This document shows, in pieces, positions 1 to 7,201 of a stretch of DNA of 20,845 bases. The stretch's first letter is position 1. Each line of letters starts with the position of its first letter. The notes beneath the pieces are model-generated. The model was not told where the DNA came from, made no database searches, and saw only the letters and a list, made by a program, of their open reading frames with translations. This DNA comes from a virus. The stretch lies in IMG/VR virus record IMGVR_UViG_3300027852_000193, positions 1 to 20,845 of that record; one strand, given 5' to 3'. A program made the position numbers and the translations under genes.

Positions 1-1435
1 TGAGGTTATTAGTAACCGCCTTAGCAATACCGCGAATCTCGACTGAGGCATCAGCACCATTCAGGGTGATGGTTCCTAATTCATTACCGCCAATCGTTAA
101 GGTATCACCGGATTCAAGCCCGTTAATGGTCAAGCCGCCTTTCCAGTCCCTAAAACTACAAGTTAGCGTAGCGCCCGAAGTCTTAGTAAATACCGGAGAA
201 GAAGAACCAGCAATGCCCGATTTGCAGTGGTTGATATTGACCACCGGGGAAACAATACCGCTTGTTCCAAAGGTATAAGTACCGATGAAGATGCAGTTTG
301 TCATGTGCGTATCATCAGAGGTCATTGTGTCGATAATTGAATCAAGAATATCGAAATGATCTGACGACCCCGCCGTGGTTGCTATCCCATTAACAGGGCT
401 TGCGTGGTAAACATGGGTTCCTGCGTAGTCATAGCCGCCAAGGTTTAGCGTGTAACCAATACCGAACACGTTAGAATCGTTTACATCGGCAGATGGCGCA
501 AGCGTAGAATCGGAGCTTATCTGGTAATTAGGTGAGCCACCAATAGCCGCGGCCAGCGTCACCGCATCAGGAAAGTTATCTACAGGCCGCGTGTCTATAC
601 CGTTAAAATTAATACTGGTTCCTGCTGTCCCCGTGACTGTGTTGATGTGAACTCTGCCGTTATACCCGCCGCCTGTCGTTTCAGAGTGTGAGATTGATGA
701 CACAATCTCGTAATCGGTCGTATTATCGCAAGCTACTGGTAGCGCGGGAGAAACAGTGCATGCCTTAGCTGCTCCATCGTAATCAATAATCAGTGCATCA
801 AAACCGATATTCGTTCCTGCCGTGAACACAATCCGCTTGGTGTTATACACATTATCAGTCGCATTCTCAGCCGCTTTAAGAACCACATTGGTTGTGGTGT
901 GAGAGCCAGAGGTAGGGCAGTCTCCAGAACTTAACACTAACGCGCCGGTTGCCTCACGAATCTGCTTACCGAGAGAATTTGTTACATTGTGCGCCCCGGC
1001 TGTATTAACTTCATCAAGGATAAGATCAACACCAGCGGCACCTAAAATAACACCATCAGTATCGGTAATAATGTCGAGATCATCTTGAGCCGTATCTATC
1101 TTGCCAGAAGCAGAACTAAGGTCTAGCGAGAAGCCACCAACAATCTCACCCACAACCGAAACACCGCCCACCGTGCCTGTCGTAACAACAAGATTGTAAT
1201 CTTTACCAGCCTCATACCCGTTACCAGTCGTGGCTACAATAGTGAGAAGGTTCAAACCCACAACGCTATCGTGATCTACCCCCAAGGTAATGCCAGCCGT
1301 AATCTGAGTTGTGGAACCATCCTCGTAAGCACTAACCACAGGGGTTCCAGACAATACCGTGGGGATACCAGAAGCGAAAGCCCTGGTAGTAAACATCATA
1401 TAAAAAGTCGAACCTGCCGCTCTATCTAAATTCAT
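1..1435 (-). CDS. Putative tail fibre/appendage protein, 3' end outside the window (partial)
   Basis: The frame is open from an ATG at 1435 to the left edge (about 478 codons, no stop seen), so this is the N-terminal part of a longer protein. The first ~95 residues (MNLDRAAGSTFYMMFTTRA, then SGIPTVLSGTPVVSAYEDGS, a VDHDSV stretch, and GTVGGVSVVGEIVGGFSL) look like an N-terminal domain common on phage tail-associated proteins. The rest is rich in T, G, S, N and D with alternating hydrophobics, as in beta-helical or beta-sandwich fibres. A GGAGG ribosome binding site lies about 9 nt before the ATG. The start overlaps the previous stop as ATGA. Role as a virion appendage is inferred from composition and position at the end of the structural cassette; the receptor-binding tip, if any, is not in view. 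Confidence 0.8.
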   Translation of the reverse strand, partial: MNLDRAAGSTFYMMFTTRAFASGIPTVLSGTPVVSAYEDGSTTQITAGITLGVDHDSVVGLNLLTIVATTGNGYEAGKDYNLVVTTGTVGGVSVVGEIVGGFSLDLSSASGKIDTAQDDLDIITDTDGVILGAAGVDLILDEVNTAGAHNVTNSLGKQIREATGALVLSSGDCPTSGSHTTTNVVLKAAENATDNVYNTKRIVFTAGTNIGFDALIIDYDGAAKACTVSPALPVACDNTTDYEIVSSISHSETTGGGYNGRVHINTVTGTAGTSINFNGIDTRPVDNFPDAVTLAAAIGGSPNYQISSDSTLAPSADVNDSNVFGIGYTLNLGGYDYAGTHVYHASPVNGIATTAGSSDHFDILDSIIDTMTSDDTHMTNCIFIGTYTFGTSGIVSPVVNINHCKSGIAGSSSPVFTKTSGATLTCSFRDWKGGLTINGLESGDTLTIGGNELGTITLNGADASVEIRGIAKAVTNNL

Positions 1436-2049
1436 CCTACCAATCCTCCGCCTTCCCCGGCGATCCCACTAATTCCAGCCAACCCACCAGTTCCAGCTAG
1501 GCCGCCCATAATCCCACTACCGCCACTAGCCGTATAAGTCCCGTCTATGTCGCAGCCGTAAAACCTTAGTGTGCCGTTGTCAGGGCTGCCTGACTTGCTG
1601 TATGTCCAAGTGAATCGGATATAAGCCGCGTCCCACTGAGCTTTTGTTCCTGCAAGCGCCGAAAAAGATACGTTTCTTTGTGTTCTACTGGTGTCTGCAT
1701 CGCTCCCTAATGTTGCTGTTTCAGCAGTTAAAGGGTTGGTTGTGTCATTATCCGCATCATAAATTCTGGCTGTTATATCGCAACTATCATCAGAGAAACC
1801 GGCCCCAACCTGAACGTCCACATCAATATCCAGCGTATCCATTGAACTAAAATCTGCGTCCACATTAGTTAGACTAAACCAAGCCTCGCCGGTAGTCTCG
1901 CTGGCATCATTTCTTATAAAGTCAGAACTCAAACCATCAGGGGCATCATTACAGTGTGCGTAATAAGGAGCAGAGCCGCCCCCCCCAATTGTAATAATAG
2001 AACCAATAGTCCCATCAGCATCTAATGTGAGCTGCGTCAGCGTTGCCAC
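1432..2049 (-). CDS. Putative virion appendage protein with glycine-rich C-terminus
   Basis: A 205-residue protein starting with GTG directly after the TAA of the upstream gene, with an AAGG element 10 nt upstream. Residues 1-173 are Asp/Thr-rich with alternating hydrophobics (for example DTLDIDVDVQVGAG and AAYIRFTWTYSKSG), consistent with a beta-sandwich. Residues 175-205 are nearly half glycine, with GGL/GGLAG-type repeats. Glycine-rich tails of this kind occur in receptor-contacting phage adhesins such as T-even gp38, but I see no sequence proof of homology. Flanking genes are also putative appendage proteins, so a tail-tip or fibre-accessory role is inferred. Exact function unknown. Confidence 0.7.
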   Translation of the reverse strand: MATLTQLTLDADGTIGSIITIGGGGSAPYYAHCNDAPDGLSSDFIRNDASETTGEAWFSLTNVDADFSSMDTLDIDVDVQVGAGFSDDSCDITARIYDADNDTTNPLTAETATLGSDADTSRTQRNVSFSALAGTKAQWDAAYIRFTWTYSKSGSPDNGTLRFYGCDIDGTYTASGGSGIMGGLAGTGGLAGISGIAGEGGGLVG

Positions 2050-2316
2050 TTATAAACGACCTTTAAAGTAAGGCACGATAGATACGGCAACGGCTGTCCC
2101 GCCTGTTATCGTTAGCCGATAGGTCGAGTCAGGTTCAAGTGATACAATCTGAGAAGTTTCAGTTGTCCACGTTAAATCCTCAGTGGGGCCAACGTAGCCA
2201 GAGCCATCGTGCTCATCAATAGAAACTGTTCCGGGCGTGGTGGCGGTAATCCTGACTCGAATCTCGCCGCTGGAAGGCGCGACTAAGCCGGACTCTGTTG
2301 CGTTGTAAATGGTCAT
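2050..2316 (-). CDS. Small beta-rich hypothetical protein in the tail appendage block
   Basis: An 88-residue protein beginning MTIYNATESGLVAPSSGEIR. A GGAG ribosome binding site lies 8 nt upstream of the ATG. The sequence alternates polar and hydrophobic residues (IRVRITATTPGTVSIDEHDG, then TYRLTITGGTAVAVSIVPYF) with no cysteines, as in small beta-barrel or immunoglobulin-like modules. It is 3 nt downstream of the lipoprotein gene, and its stop touches the start of the next putative appendage gene. A role as a small fibre accessory or connector is suggested only by position. I do not recognise a family. Confidence 0.65.
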   Translation of the reverse strand: MTIYNATESGLVAPSSGEIRVRITATTPGTVSIDEHDGSGYVGPTEDLTWTTETSQIVSLEPDSTYRLTITGGTAVAVSIVPYFKGRL

Positions 2317-2319
2317 GCG

Positions 2320-2901
2320 TTATCTCCGTAAATGGCTGAAATCTTTCTTAACGTATTCTTTTTTATCCTCAAACCCTGGATAAACCCCGTGGTCTAGCTC
2401 ATGCCCTAGCGTATGCAGCCTGAGCCAATCATTACCATTGACCGGCCTTGGTGCTGTGATAGCCCACCGTAGACCTTCTGGTTCTGAGAATCCGTAAGCC
2501 TCCCGGTAGCCGCTTGGTGCTATTTCATCCCACGCCATATCAGCGGTTATGTCCTGCTTCAATACAGGGTTATCTTTAGTGTAATGAATCCGAATAGGGA
2601 TAGCCTTAGCTTCCCATTTCTCAGCAAGAGTAAATTCTTTGCCGGTGCTAACGCCTTGCGTACAATTCCAGAGGCTTTCGCCCCTTGCTTGAACTGTGTC
2701 GTAATCCGTGGACTTAACAGCACGAATATGGCATTCACCATCTGAGGTGTAAACGCTGTTCTCGTCACCCCATAGGACGTAAAGCTGGAACTTGGTTTGA
2801 TGGCTCGGCTCGTCGAATACGGGTGTGAATCGACCCGCCTCGTACTCGTAGCCAGCGCAAGCGGTTAGCAATAGTAGCGATAAGATTACAGGTAGCTTCA
2901 T
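2320..2901 (-). CDS. Putative lipoprotein with an HExxH metallopeptidase-like motif
   Basis: A 193-residue protein with a short lipoprotein signal: MK followed by a hydrophobic run and the lipobox L12-T-A-C15. Processing at Cys15 would anchor it in a Gram-negative host membrane. Near the C-terminus the sequence LHTLGHELDHGVYPGFED contains HELDH (H167-E168-x-x-H171), the zinc-binding signature of many metallopeptidases; E178 and H190 are possible third ligands. Three further cysteines (57, 80 and the lipid Cys) are present. It has one of the strongest ribosome binding sites here (AAGGAGG, 7 nt spacing) and overlaps the previous stop as ATGA. Possible roles are late host-envelope modification, lysis assistance or superinfection exclusion. 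The motif is visible; activity and role are inference. Confidence 0.75.
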   Translation of the reverse strand: MKLPVILSLLLLTACAGYEYEAGRFTPVFDEPSHQTKFQLYVLWGDENSVYTSDGECHIRAVKSTDYDTVQARGESLWNCTQGVSTGKEFTLAEKWEAKAIPIRIHYTKDNPVLKQDITADMAWDEIAPSGYREAYGFSEPEGLRWAITAPRPVNGNDWLRLHTLGHELDHGVYPGFEDKKEYVKKDFSHLRR

Positions 2902-3086
2902 GGTTTTCCTCCTTGTGCTTGGTCAGGCAGTTCAGGATATTTACGCTGTAGTGCAGCAGTATCGCTGAACTTTTCTTCGGTATAAATATCAGGGTACGAG
3001 CAAACTTGCCCCTCTGCTAATTCAACAAAGTGCCGCCTATCAATGACGTAAAGCCCCGGAACAGTAATATCTTTTGGGCTAGCCAT
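2898..3086 (-). CDS. Small hypothetical protein
   Basis: A 62-residue protein starting MASPKDITVPGLYVIDRRHF. The start codon shares its A with the stop of the upstream nuclease gene (TAATG), and its own stop overlaps the lipoprotein start (ATGA), so it sits in a coupled run. It is mixed charged/polar with no membrane segment or cysteine-pair motif; a single Cys lies near residue 29. I do not recognise a family. The coupling on both sides supports it being a real gene. Confidence 0.6.
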   Translation of the reverse strand: MASPKDITVPGLYVIDRRHFVELAEGQVCSYPDIYTEEKFSDTAALQRKYPELPDQAQGGKP

Positions 3087-3703
3087 TACGCAGTACCTTC
3101 TTTTGCTTTAGCCAGCCCTGCTCGGCGGTTGACAGGTAGGATTAAGGGGGCGCTAACAGCATCCTGAAAGGTCGCGCCTCGCCTCATCCGTTCGTGTAAC
3201 GTGTTTCGCCCAAAACCCAATCGCTTACTCCACCCGAAGATGTTATCGGTGATCCCGTTATGGGTGTATGTTGCTCGCTTGCTTGCTACAACCTTCGTTT
3301 CCAATGCTTGCTCCACAGTCATGCCATGAGCGTCAATTCTAGCCCTTAGCGTTGCCGGTTTAATCCCTTTATCGGCAGCCCACTCGGAAACGGTTTTTCT
3401 TTCTCCGCAATACTCTAAATAACGGTTAGATCGCCGGTTGTTCGCTTGCTGTTTTGGAGTCGCCCATACGCAATTTTCAGGCGTATAGTCGCCATCATTA
3501 TCCAGCCGCTCTATAGACATTCCCGGAGATGGCTTATCTCCCATATCTGTATAAAACTGAGAAAAACTGGCTAGCCACTCATCACACACTTTAATACCAC
3601 GGCCTCCGTATGATGGGTATTTTTTATTCGTCTTACAGTAACACCTCCCCTTCATGTGTGACCATGACTTGTACTCACGCTTATGAAATCTCGGCTCAAA
3701 CAT
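3086..3703 (-). CDS. HNH-type (homing-like) endonuclease with two HTH-like repeats
   Basis: I prefer the ATG at 3703 (205 residues) because AAGGG lies 7 nt upstream and the protein then begins about 15 residues before the conserved block, as in relatives. An upstream ATG at 3766 would add 21 residues. Residues 13-40 (SWSHMKGRC, then YPSYGGRGIKVCDEW) and 63-90 (SIERLDNDGDYTPENCVWAT, then QQANNRRSN) match the phage HNH/AP2-like nuclease family, where the D-N-D...NC.WAT segment forms the metal-finger core. Two HTH-like repeats follow: TVSEWAADKGIKPATLRARI (about 104-123) and a second at 154-175 (FGWSKRLGFGRNTLHERM). Such genes are often free-standing mobile nucleases inserted between phage genes, which fits its place inside the tail cassette. 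Target unknown. Confidence 0.8.
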   Translation of the reverse strand: MFEPRFHKREYKSWSHMKGRCYCKTNKKYPSYGGRGIKVCDEWLASFSQFYTDMGDKPSPGMSIERLDNDGDYTPENCVWATPKQQANNRRSNRYLEYCGERKTVSEWAADKGIKPATLRARIDAHGMTVEQALETKVVASKRATYTHNGITDNIFGWSKRLGFGRNTLHERMRRGATFQDAVSAPLILPVNRRAGLAKAKEGTA

Positions 3704-3769
3704 AACCCAACCCTTATTTAAAAGAGGCTTTATTATACCGCCTCCGTGGACTATTACGCCAGTCATAAT

Positions 3770-4891
3770 TTAAGCAATCCCATTGTCCACAATAACCCAT
3801 AGGTCAGTGCTAATCAGGTTAGCTCTAGCCGTAGCCGCAGCACCTCCGCCTGTGTATGTGCTGCTTCCAAAGTTTACGCTTAGGCTATCTACAGGGTTTT
3901 GTGCGTCCCATGCAATAAGCGTGGCATCGTAACGTGCTGTTGTTATTGACGAACTGGATAGGAAGCTGGTGAAATCCATCACGGCTTCAATATCCCATCC
4001 ATCTATTGCTACATCTGTCAGGGCAGTGTTCTCAAATGTCCTACTCATACTTGTAACGAGCGGTGTATCAAAGCTGGACACATCAAGGGTTGTTAGCGAA
4101 ATACAGCCACGGAAGGTCTGATAAAGACTGGTTAGTGATGTAGTTACAAAGTGTGATAAATCCAGTGTTACTAGGGCATAGCAGTTAGTGAACGTCTGAT
4201 AAAAACTGGTAGAAAGCGTGGTGTCGAAACTAGAAATATCTAGGGCAGCTAACGCATGGCAGTCCGTGAACATATTAGCAAAGCCAGTACCAGTCACCGA
4301 TGACGTATCAAACCCTGATAAGTCCAGCGCGGTTAAGTTAGACATGCCTTTAAACATGCTCGTCATACTTGTGACTAGCGGAGTCGTCATGCCGACCAAA
4401 TCAAGGGTTGATGCGCCGACAGCGCCGAGCATCCAGGACATATCAGTGACTTGAGATGTATCGCAATTGCCTGCCGTGAGTACAGTCAGGTTAGAGCATC
4501 CACGGAAGGCTCCATTAAAACTGAGCCATCCAACCTTGCCTAGATTTAGAACCTTCTTAACTTTGAGCTTATCCCCGGCATTATTAAAACGTAGGTTAGG
4601 GAAGGTGCCGGTGATCGTGATCGTATGGTCGCCAGCAAGTGCGTACTCATGCGCTAGGTCGGCATCGTTGTACGCGGTGATTGTGCTGGTTTCACCATCA
4701 CCCCAAGCTATCGTTGCGTTAAATGTGCCTACGTTCTGACAAGGGATTGTGACTGTCTCAGCCGCTGCTGTAGTAGCCATGACCATGACAAAGGCTTCTG
4801 TTACAGCCGCCACTCCGCCAAACAGTCCATCACTAGCGCCCCTTGAGGCACTACGGCTTGCGCTTCTACTGGCTGATCTGGATGACGACAT
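3770..4891 (-). CDS. BspA-type leucine-rich-repeat protein, putative tail fibre/receptor-binding protein
   Basis: 373 residues in four parts. Residues 4-20 are a tetrapeptide repeat (RSAS/RGAS). Residues ~44-95 resemble a PKD-like fold, with WGDGE at 63-67 and HEYALAGDHTITITG at 81-95. Residues ~110-310 hold about seven 20-25-residue repeats with the pattern L..LDLS.FDTS.VTSM..MF..C, the signature of BspA/DUF285 surface leucine-rich repeats. A C-terminal cap (YDATLIAWDAQ at 321-331, then ARANLISTDLWVIVDNG) is typical of BspA proteins. BspA-like repeats are known as adhesive domains of bacterial and protist surface proteins. Here the gene lies between the internal virion proteins and other beta-rich appendage genes, so a host-binding tail protein is the best reading. 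The ATG has only a weak ribosome binding site. Confidence 0.8.
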   Translation of the reverse strand: MSSSRSASRSASRSASRGASDGLFGGVAAVTEAFVMVMATTAAAETVTIPCQNVGTFNATIAWGDGETSTITAYNDADLAHEYALAGDHTITITGTFPNLRFNNAGDKLKVKKVLNLGKVGWLSFNGAFRGCSNLTVLTAGNCDTSQVTDMSWMLGAVGASTLDLVGMTTPLVTSMTSMFKGMSNLTALDLSGFDTSSVTGTGFANMFTDCHALAALDISSFDTTLSTSFYQTFTNCYALVTLDLSHFVTTSLTSLYQTFRGCISLTTLDVSSFDTPLVTSMSRTFENTALTDVAIDGWDIEAVMDFTSFLSSSSITTARYDATLIAWDAQNPVDSLSVNFGSSTYTGGGAAATARANLISTDLWVIVDNGIA

Positions 4892-4912
4892 TATGTTATT
4901 TTACCTTGTTGG

Positions 4913-7201
4913 TTATTCGTTTATTGATAAGCCTGAGCCTGGTTCGCGCCAGTATTTTTGCCCATAGTCACGCTCACGGTTTTTCATAATCCTATGGAAC
5001 CTACGCGGGGCATCTGGATTCGCAAAAATATCAACTTGGTCTAGTATCGAGTCTGAAATCATCCGCGTATAAAATACGTCAGGAGCCCACCTTTTACCAA
5101 ACCTTGCAGCCTCTTTAACAAATTCCATTTCCTCGCCTTTAAACAAGTTCTGCACATTGCCCAAGGTTAAGCCGCCTACATCATCAATTAAACCGGCATA
5201 AGGCCCGACCATCGTGTCAGTAATCCCGCCACCGTAGCGGTTCACATCAGAGAATAAAAGGTCTCCAAAAAGACTCAGACCGCCTCCCTTAGCCATTGCA
5301 GCGCCCCAAAACTTAGCATTATCCATTGGTCTAGGCTCCAAACCCCTAGACATATCGCTGGCCTGTAATGCAACACCTCCGAGCAGCGTGGTATAAAAAG
5401 CCATCTGCGCCGCATAAGATAGACGATCAACGCCGCCCGTCTGATAAGCAATACGCTGAAAATGGGTGTTATACAAAGCCAAAGGGAAGCTCTTTAACTT
5501 AGTCAACGCTCTAACGCCCTGGCCTGGAATGCTCGCCCTTTCAAGCCCACCCGTGGTCATAGACTGAACCATTGTCCCGGCTTCCGGTACGGCAAAAGCT
5601 GTTTCAGACATTATCATCCTATGGAATAAATCGCCGCCATCTTCCAAGACATTAGCGAACTTCACCCCCTCATACTCTAAAGCAGTTTGCTTCCTGAATA
5701 CGTCCCAATGATTCTCTTTGATTCCGTAAGATGCAAACACCTTTTTTCGCGCTGATGATAACTGGCTAAAACTTTTATCAAAATCATCTGCCAAGCTCCA
5801 AGAATAGGACATTCCAAAGCCTTTCTTGCCGCTATCAGTTATAGCCGCCAGCCCTGAGCCTCTAATAACCACTTCGGCAGTTTTCGCACTCTTGCCTTGC
5901 CCGAAACTTTCAGCAAACCTATTACCTGCATGAGCGTGGTCGATCATATTTTCAGCAGTCAAGCCAAGTCTTACTGAGAATTTTCTAAGTTCTTCCCCGC
6001 TTTCTGTAGCCGCCATTGCTTTAAGCTGATACTTATACGCTTTCATCGCTGGAATATCATTGAACGCAGAGGTCAGCTTAATAAACGCGGTATCAGCAAT
6101 TGCCGCTAATGAGGCACCACCGAGAATACCGGCAGTTACTAGATTGCTAGTTTTTTGGCTAAAATCAGCAAGCCCGGTTAAATCGCCCTTGTTAATCTTC
6201 CCTGACTGCGTGTTGTAAACCGCTCTAAGCCTCGATTTTTGGAGAGGGGTGATCTCTCCAAGCTCTTGCGCCTGTTTCACCAGCCCGTTAAATACGGACT
6301 CTGAGCGTGGGCCTAACACCTCAACCATCGCACTATTACCGGCCATACGATGAATGTGGTCAGTCAAGGTAGTAAAGGCATTACCATCGCCAAACGTATT
6401 GCTGTAATTCACCCATGAATCACCATCTTTAAAGTACAGAACTCGATGCTGACTATTAAGCGGGATATTCGTGCTGGTCGCTAACGTATGGCCGCGAGAG
6501 ATAGTGTTTTCATAGTTAAAGTCCAGCAATTCCACCATCTGAGCATCAGTTAATGGCTTGCCGGCATCGTTAAGCATCGACTTCCGATCAAGCAAAGGCA
6601 TAGTTTGTTCAATATATTGAGCCTTGCTAAATTCGCCCATCGCAACATGATTATTGCCAGGTGAGGGCATATTCCATAATTTATTGTGTTGGATCGAGCC
6701 GCCGAGATCATTAAACTTTACGCGCATTCCTTCGGCCATATCCGTATAGTCTTTAGCCATCCGAGACAAAACAGGGTCGCTAGTGTCGCCATAAAACGCA
6801 CGAACCAAGGCGTTCAGCCCTTCTTTATCCTGAGACAGCCCGACCATTCGCGTTCTGAATCGAGAGAGCAGATCAACCACCTGGGAATGCGCCTTTGCCT
6901 CGTAATACTTTGCCCTAGTTTCAACATCATAAAAACCCGCTTTTAGCCTACGGTCAGGGGCCAGTGTCGCCAATATCCCGTTATATTTACTACCATCATA
7001 ATCAACAAGATCAGCCCATCGTTCTGCGTTCTTTACCGCAGATAAGGCAATATCTTTTTTGTTCTGGCTCAGGCTTTTGATGGTTTCATCAATAAGCCCC
7101 TGCTTGAACATATCATCAGCATCATCTAGCTTTTTCGCTAGGGCTTTGGATATTTGACCAGCATCAACCGCAGCCGCTAAACACTTACCAAAATCACCCA
7201 T
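4913..7201 (-). CDS. Large internal virion (ejection) protein, C-terminal partner of a gp16-like pair
   Basis: I place the start at the ATG at 7201 (762 residues, MGDFGKCLAAAVDAG); a TTG at 7246 would give 777 residues but has no ribosome binding site. The protein is long, mostly helical and charged, with a hydrophobic segment around residues 360-390 (LVTAGILGGASLAAIADTAF) and another near 620-640 (MAFYTTLLGGVALQASDM). These features fit the large proteins that podoviruses store in the head and eject into the host envelope, such as T7 gp16. The start overlaps the upstream stop within ATGGGTGA. The upstream ORF (532) plus this one (762) total about 1294 residues, near the 1318 of T7 gp16. No catalytic motif is obvious. 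The family assignment is inferred from size, composition and order. Confidence 0.75.
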   Translation of the reverse strand: MGDFGKCLAAAVDAGQISKALAKKLDDADDMFKQGLIDETIKSLSQNKKDIALSAVKNAERWADLVDYDGSKYNGILATLAPDRRLKAGFYDVETRAKYYEAKAHSQVVDLLSRFRTRMVGLSQDKEGLNALVRAFYGDTSDPVLSRMAKDYTDMAEGMRVKFNDLGGSIQHNKLWNMPSPGNNHVAMGEFSKAQYIEQTMPLLDRKSMLNDAGKPLTDAQMVELLDFNYENTISRGHTLATSTNIPLNSQHRVLYFKDGDSWVNYSNTFGDGNAFTTLTDHIHRMAGNSAMVEVLGPRSESVFNGLVKQAQELGEITPLQKSRLRAVYNTQSGKINKGDLTGLADFSQKTSNLVTAGILGGASLAAIADTAFIKLTSAFNDIPAMKAYKYQLKAMAATESGEELRKFSVRLGLTAENMIDHAHAGNRFAESFGQGKSAKTAEVVIRGSGLAAITDSGKKGFGMSYSWSLADDFDKSFSQLSSARKKVFASYGIKENHWDVFRKQTALEYEGVKFANVLEDGGDLFHRMIMSETAFAVPEAGTMVQSMTTGGLERASIPGQGVRALTKLKSFPLALYNTHFQRIAYQTGGVDRLSYAAQMAFYTTLLGGVALQASDMSRGLEPRPMDNAKFWGAAMAKGGGLSLFGDLLFSDVNRYGGGITDTMVGPYAGLIDDVGGLTLGNVQNLFKGEEMEFVKEAARFGKRWAPDVFYTRMISDSILDQVDIFANPDAPRRFHRIMKNRERDYGQKYWREPGSGLSINE

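Noticed and set aside
66-278. A 70-codon plus-strand ORF near the left edge
   Set aside because: It lies opposite the long open minus-strand fibre frame, which is continuous from 1435 to the edge and has a good start and ribosome binding site.
1-4891. A diversity-generating retroelement (reverse transcriptase with template/variable repeats) acting on the appendage genes
   Set aside because: Considered because the head genes resemble BPP-1, but no reverse transcriptase ORF or duplicated A-biased repeat pair was seen in the window. It could exist beyond the left edge.
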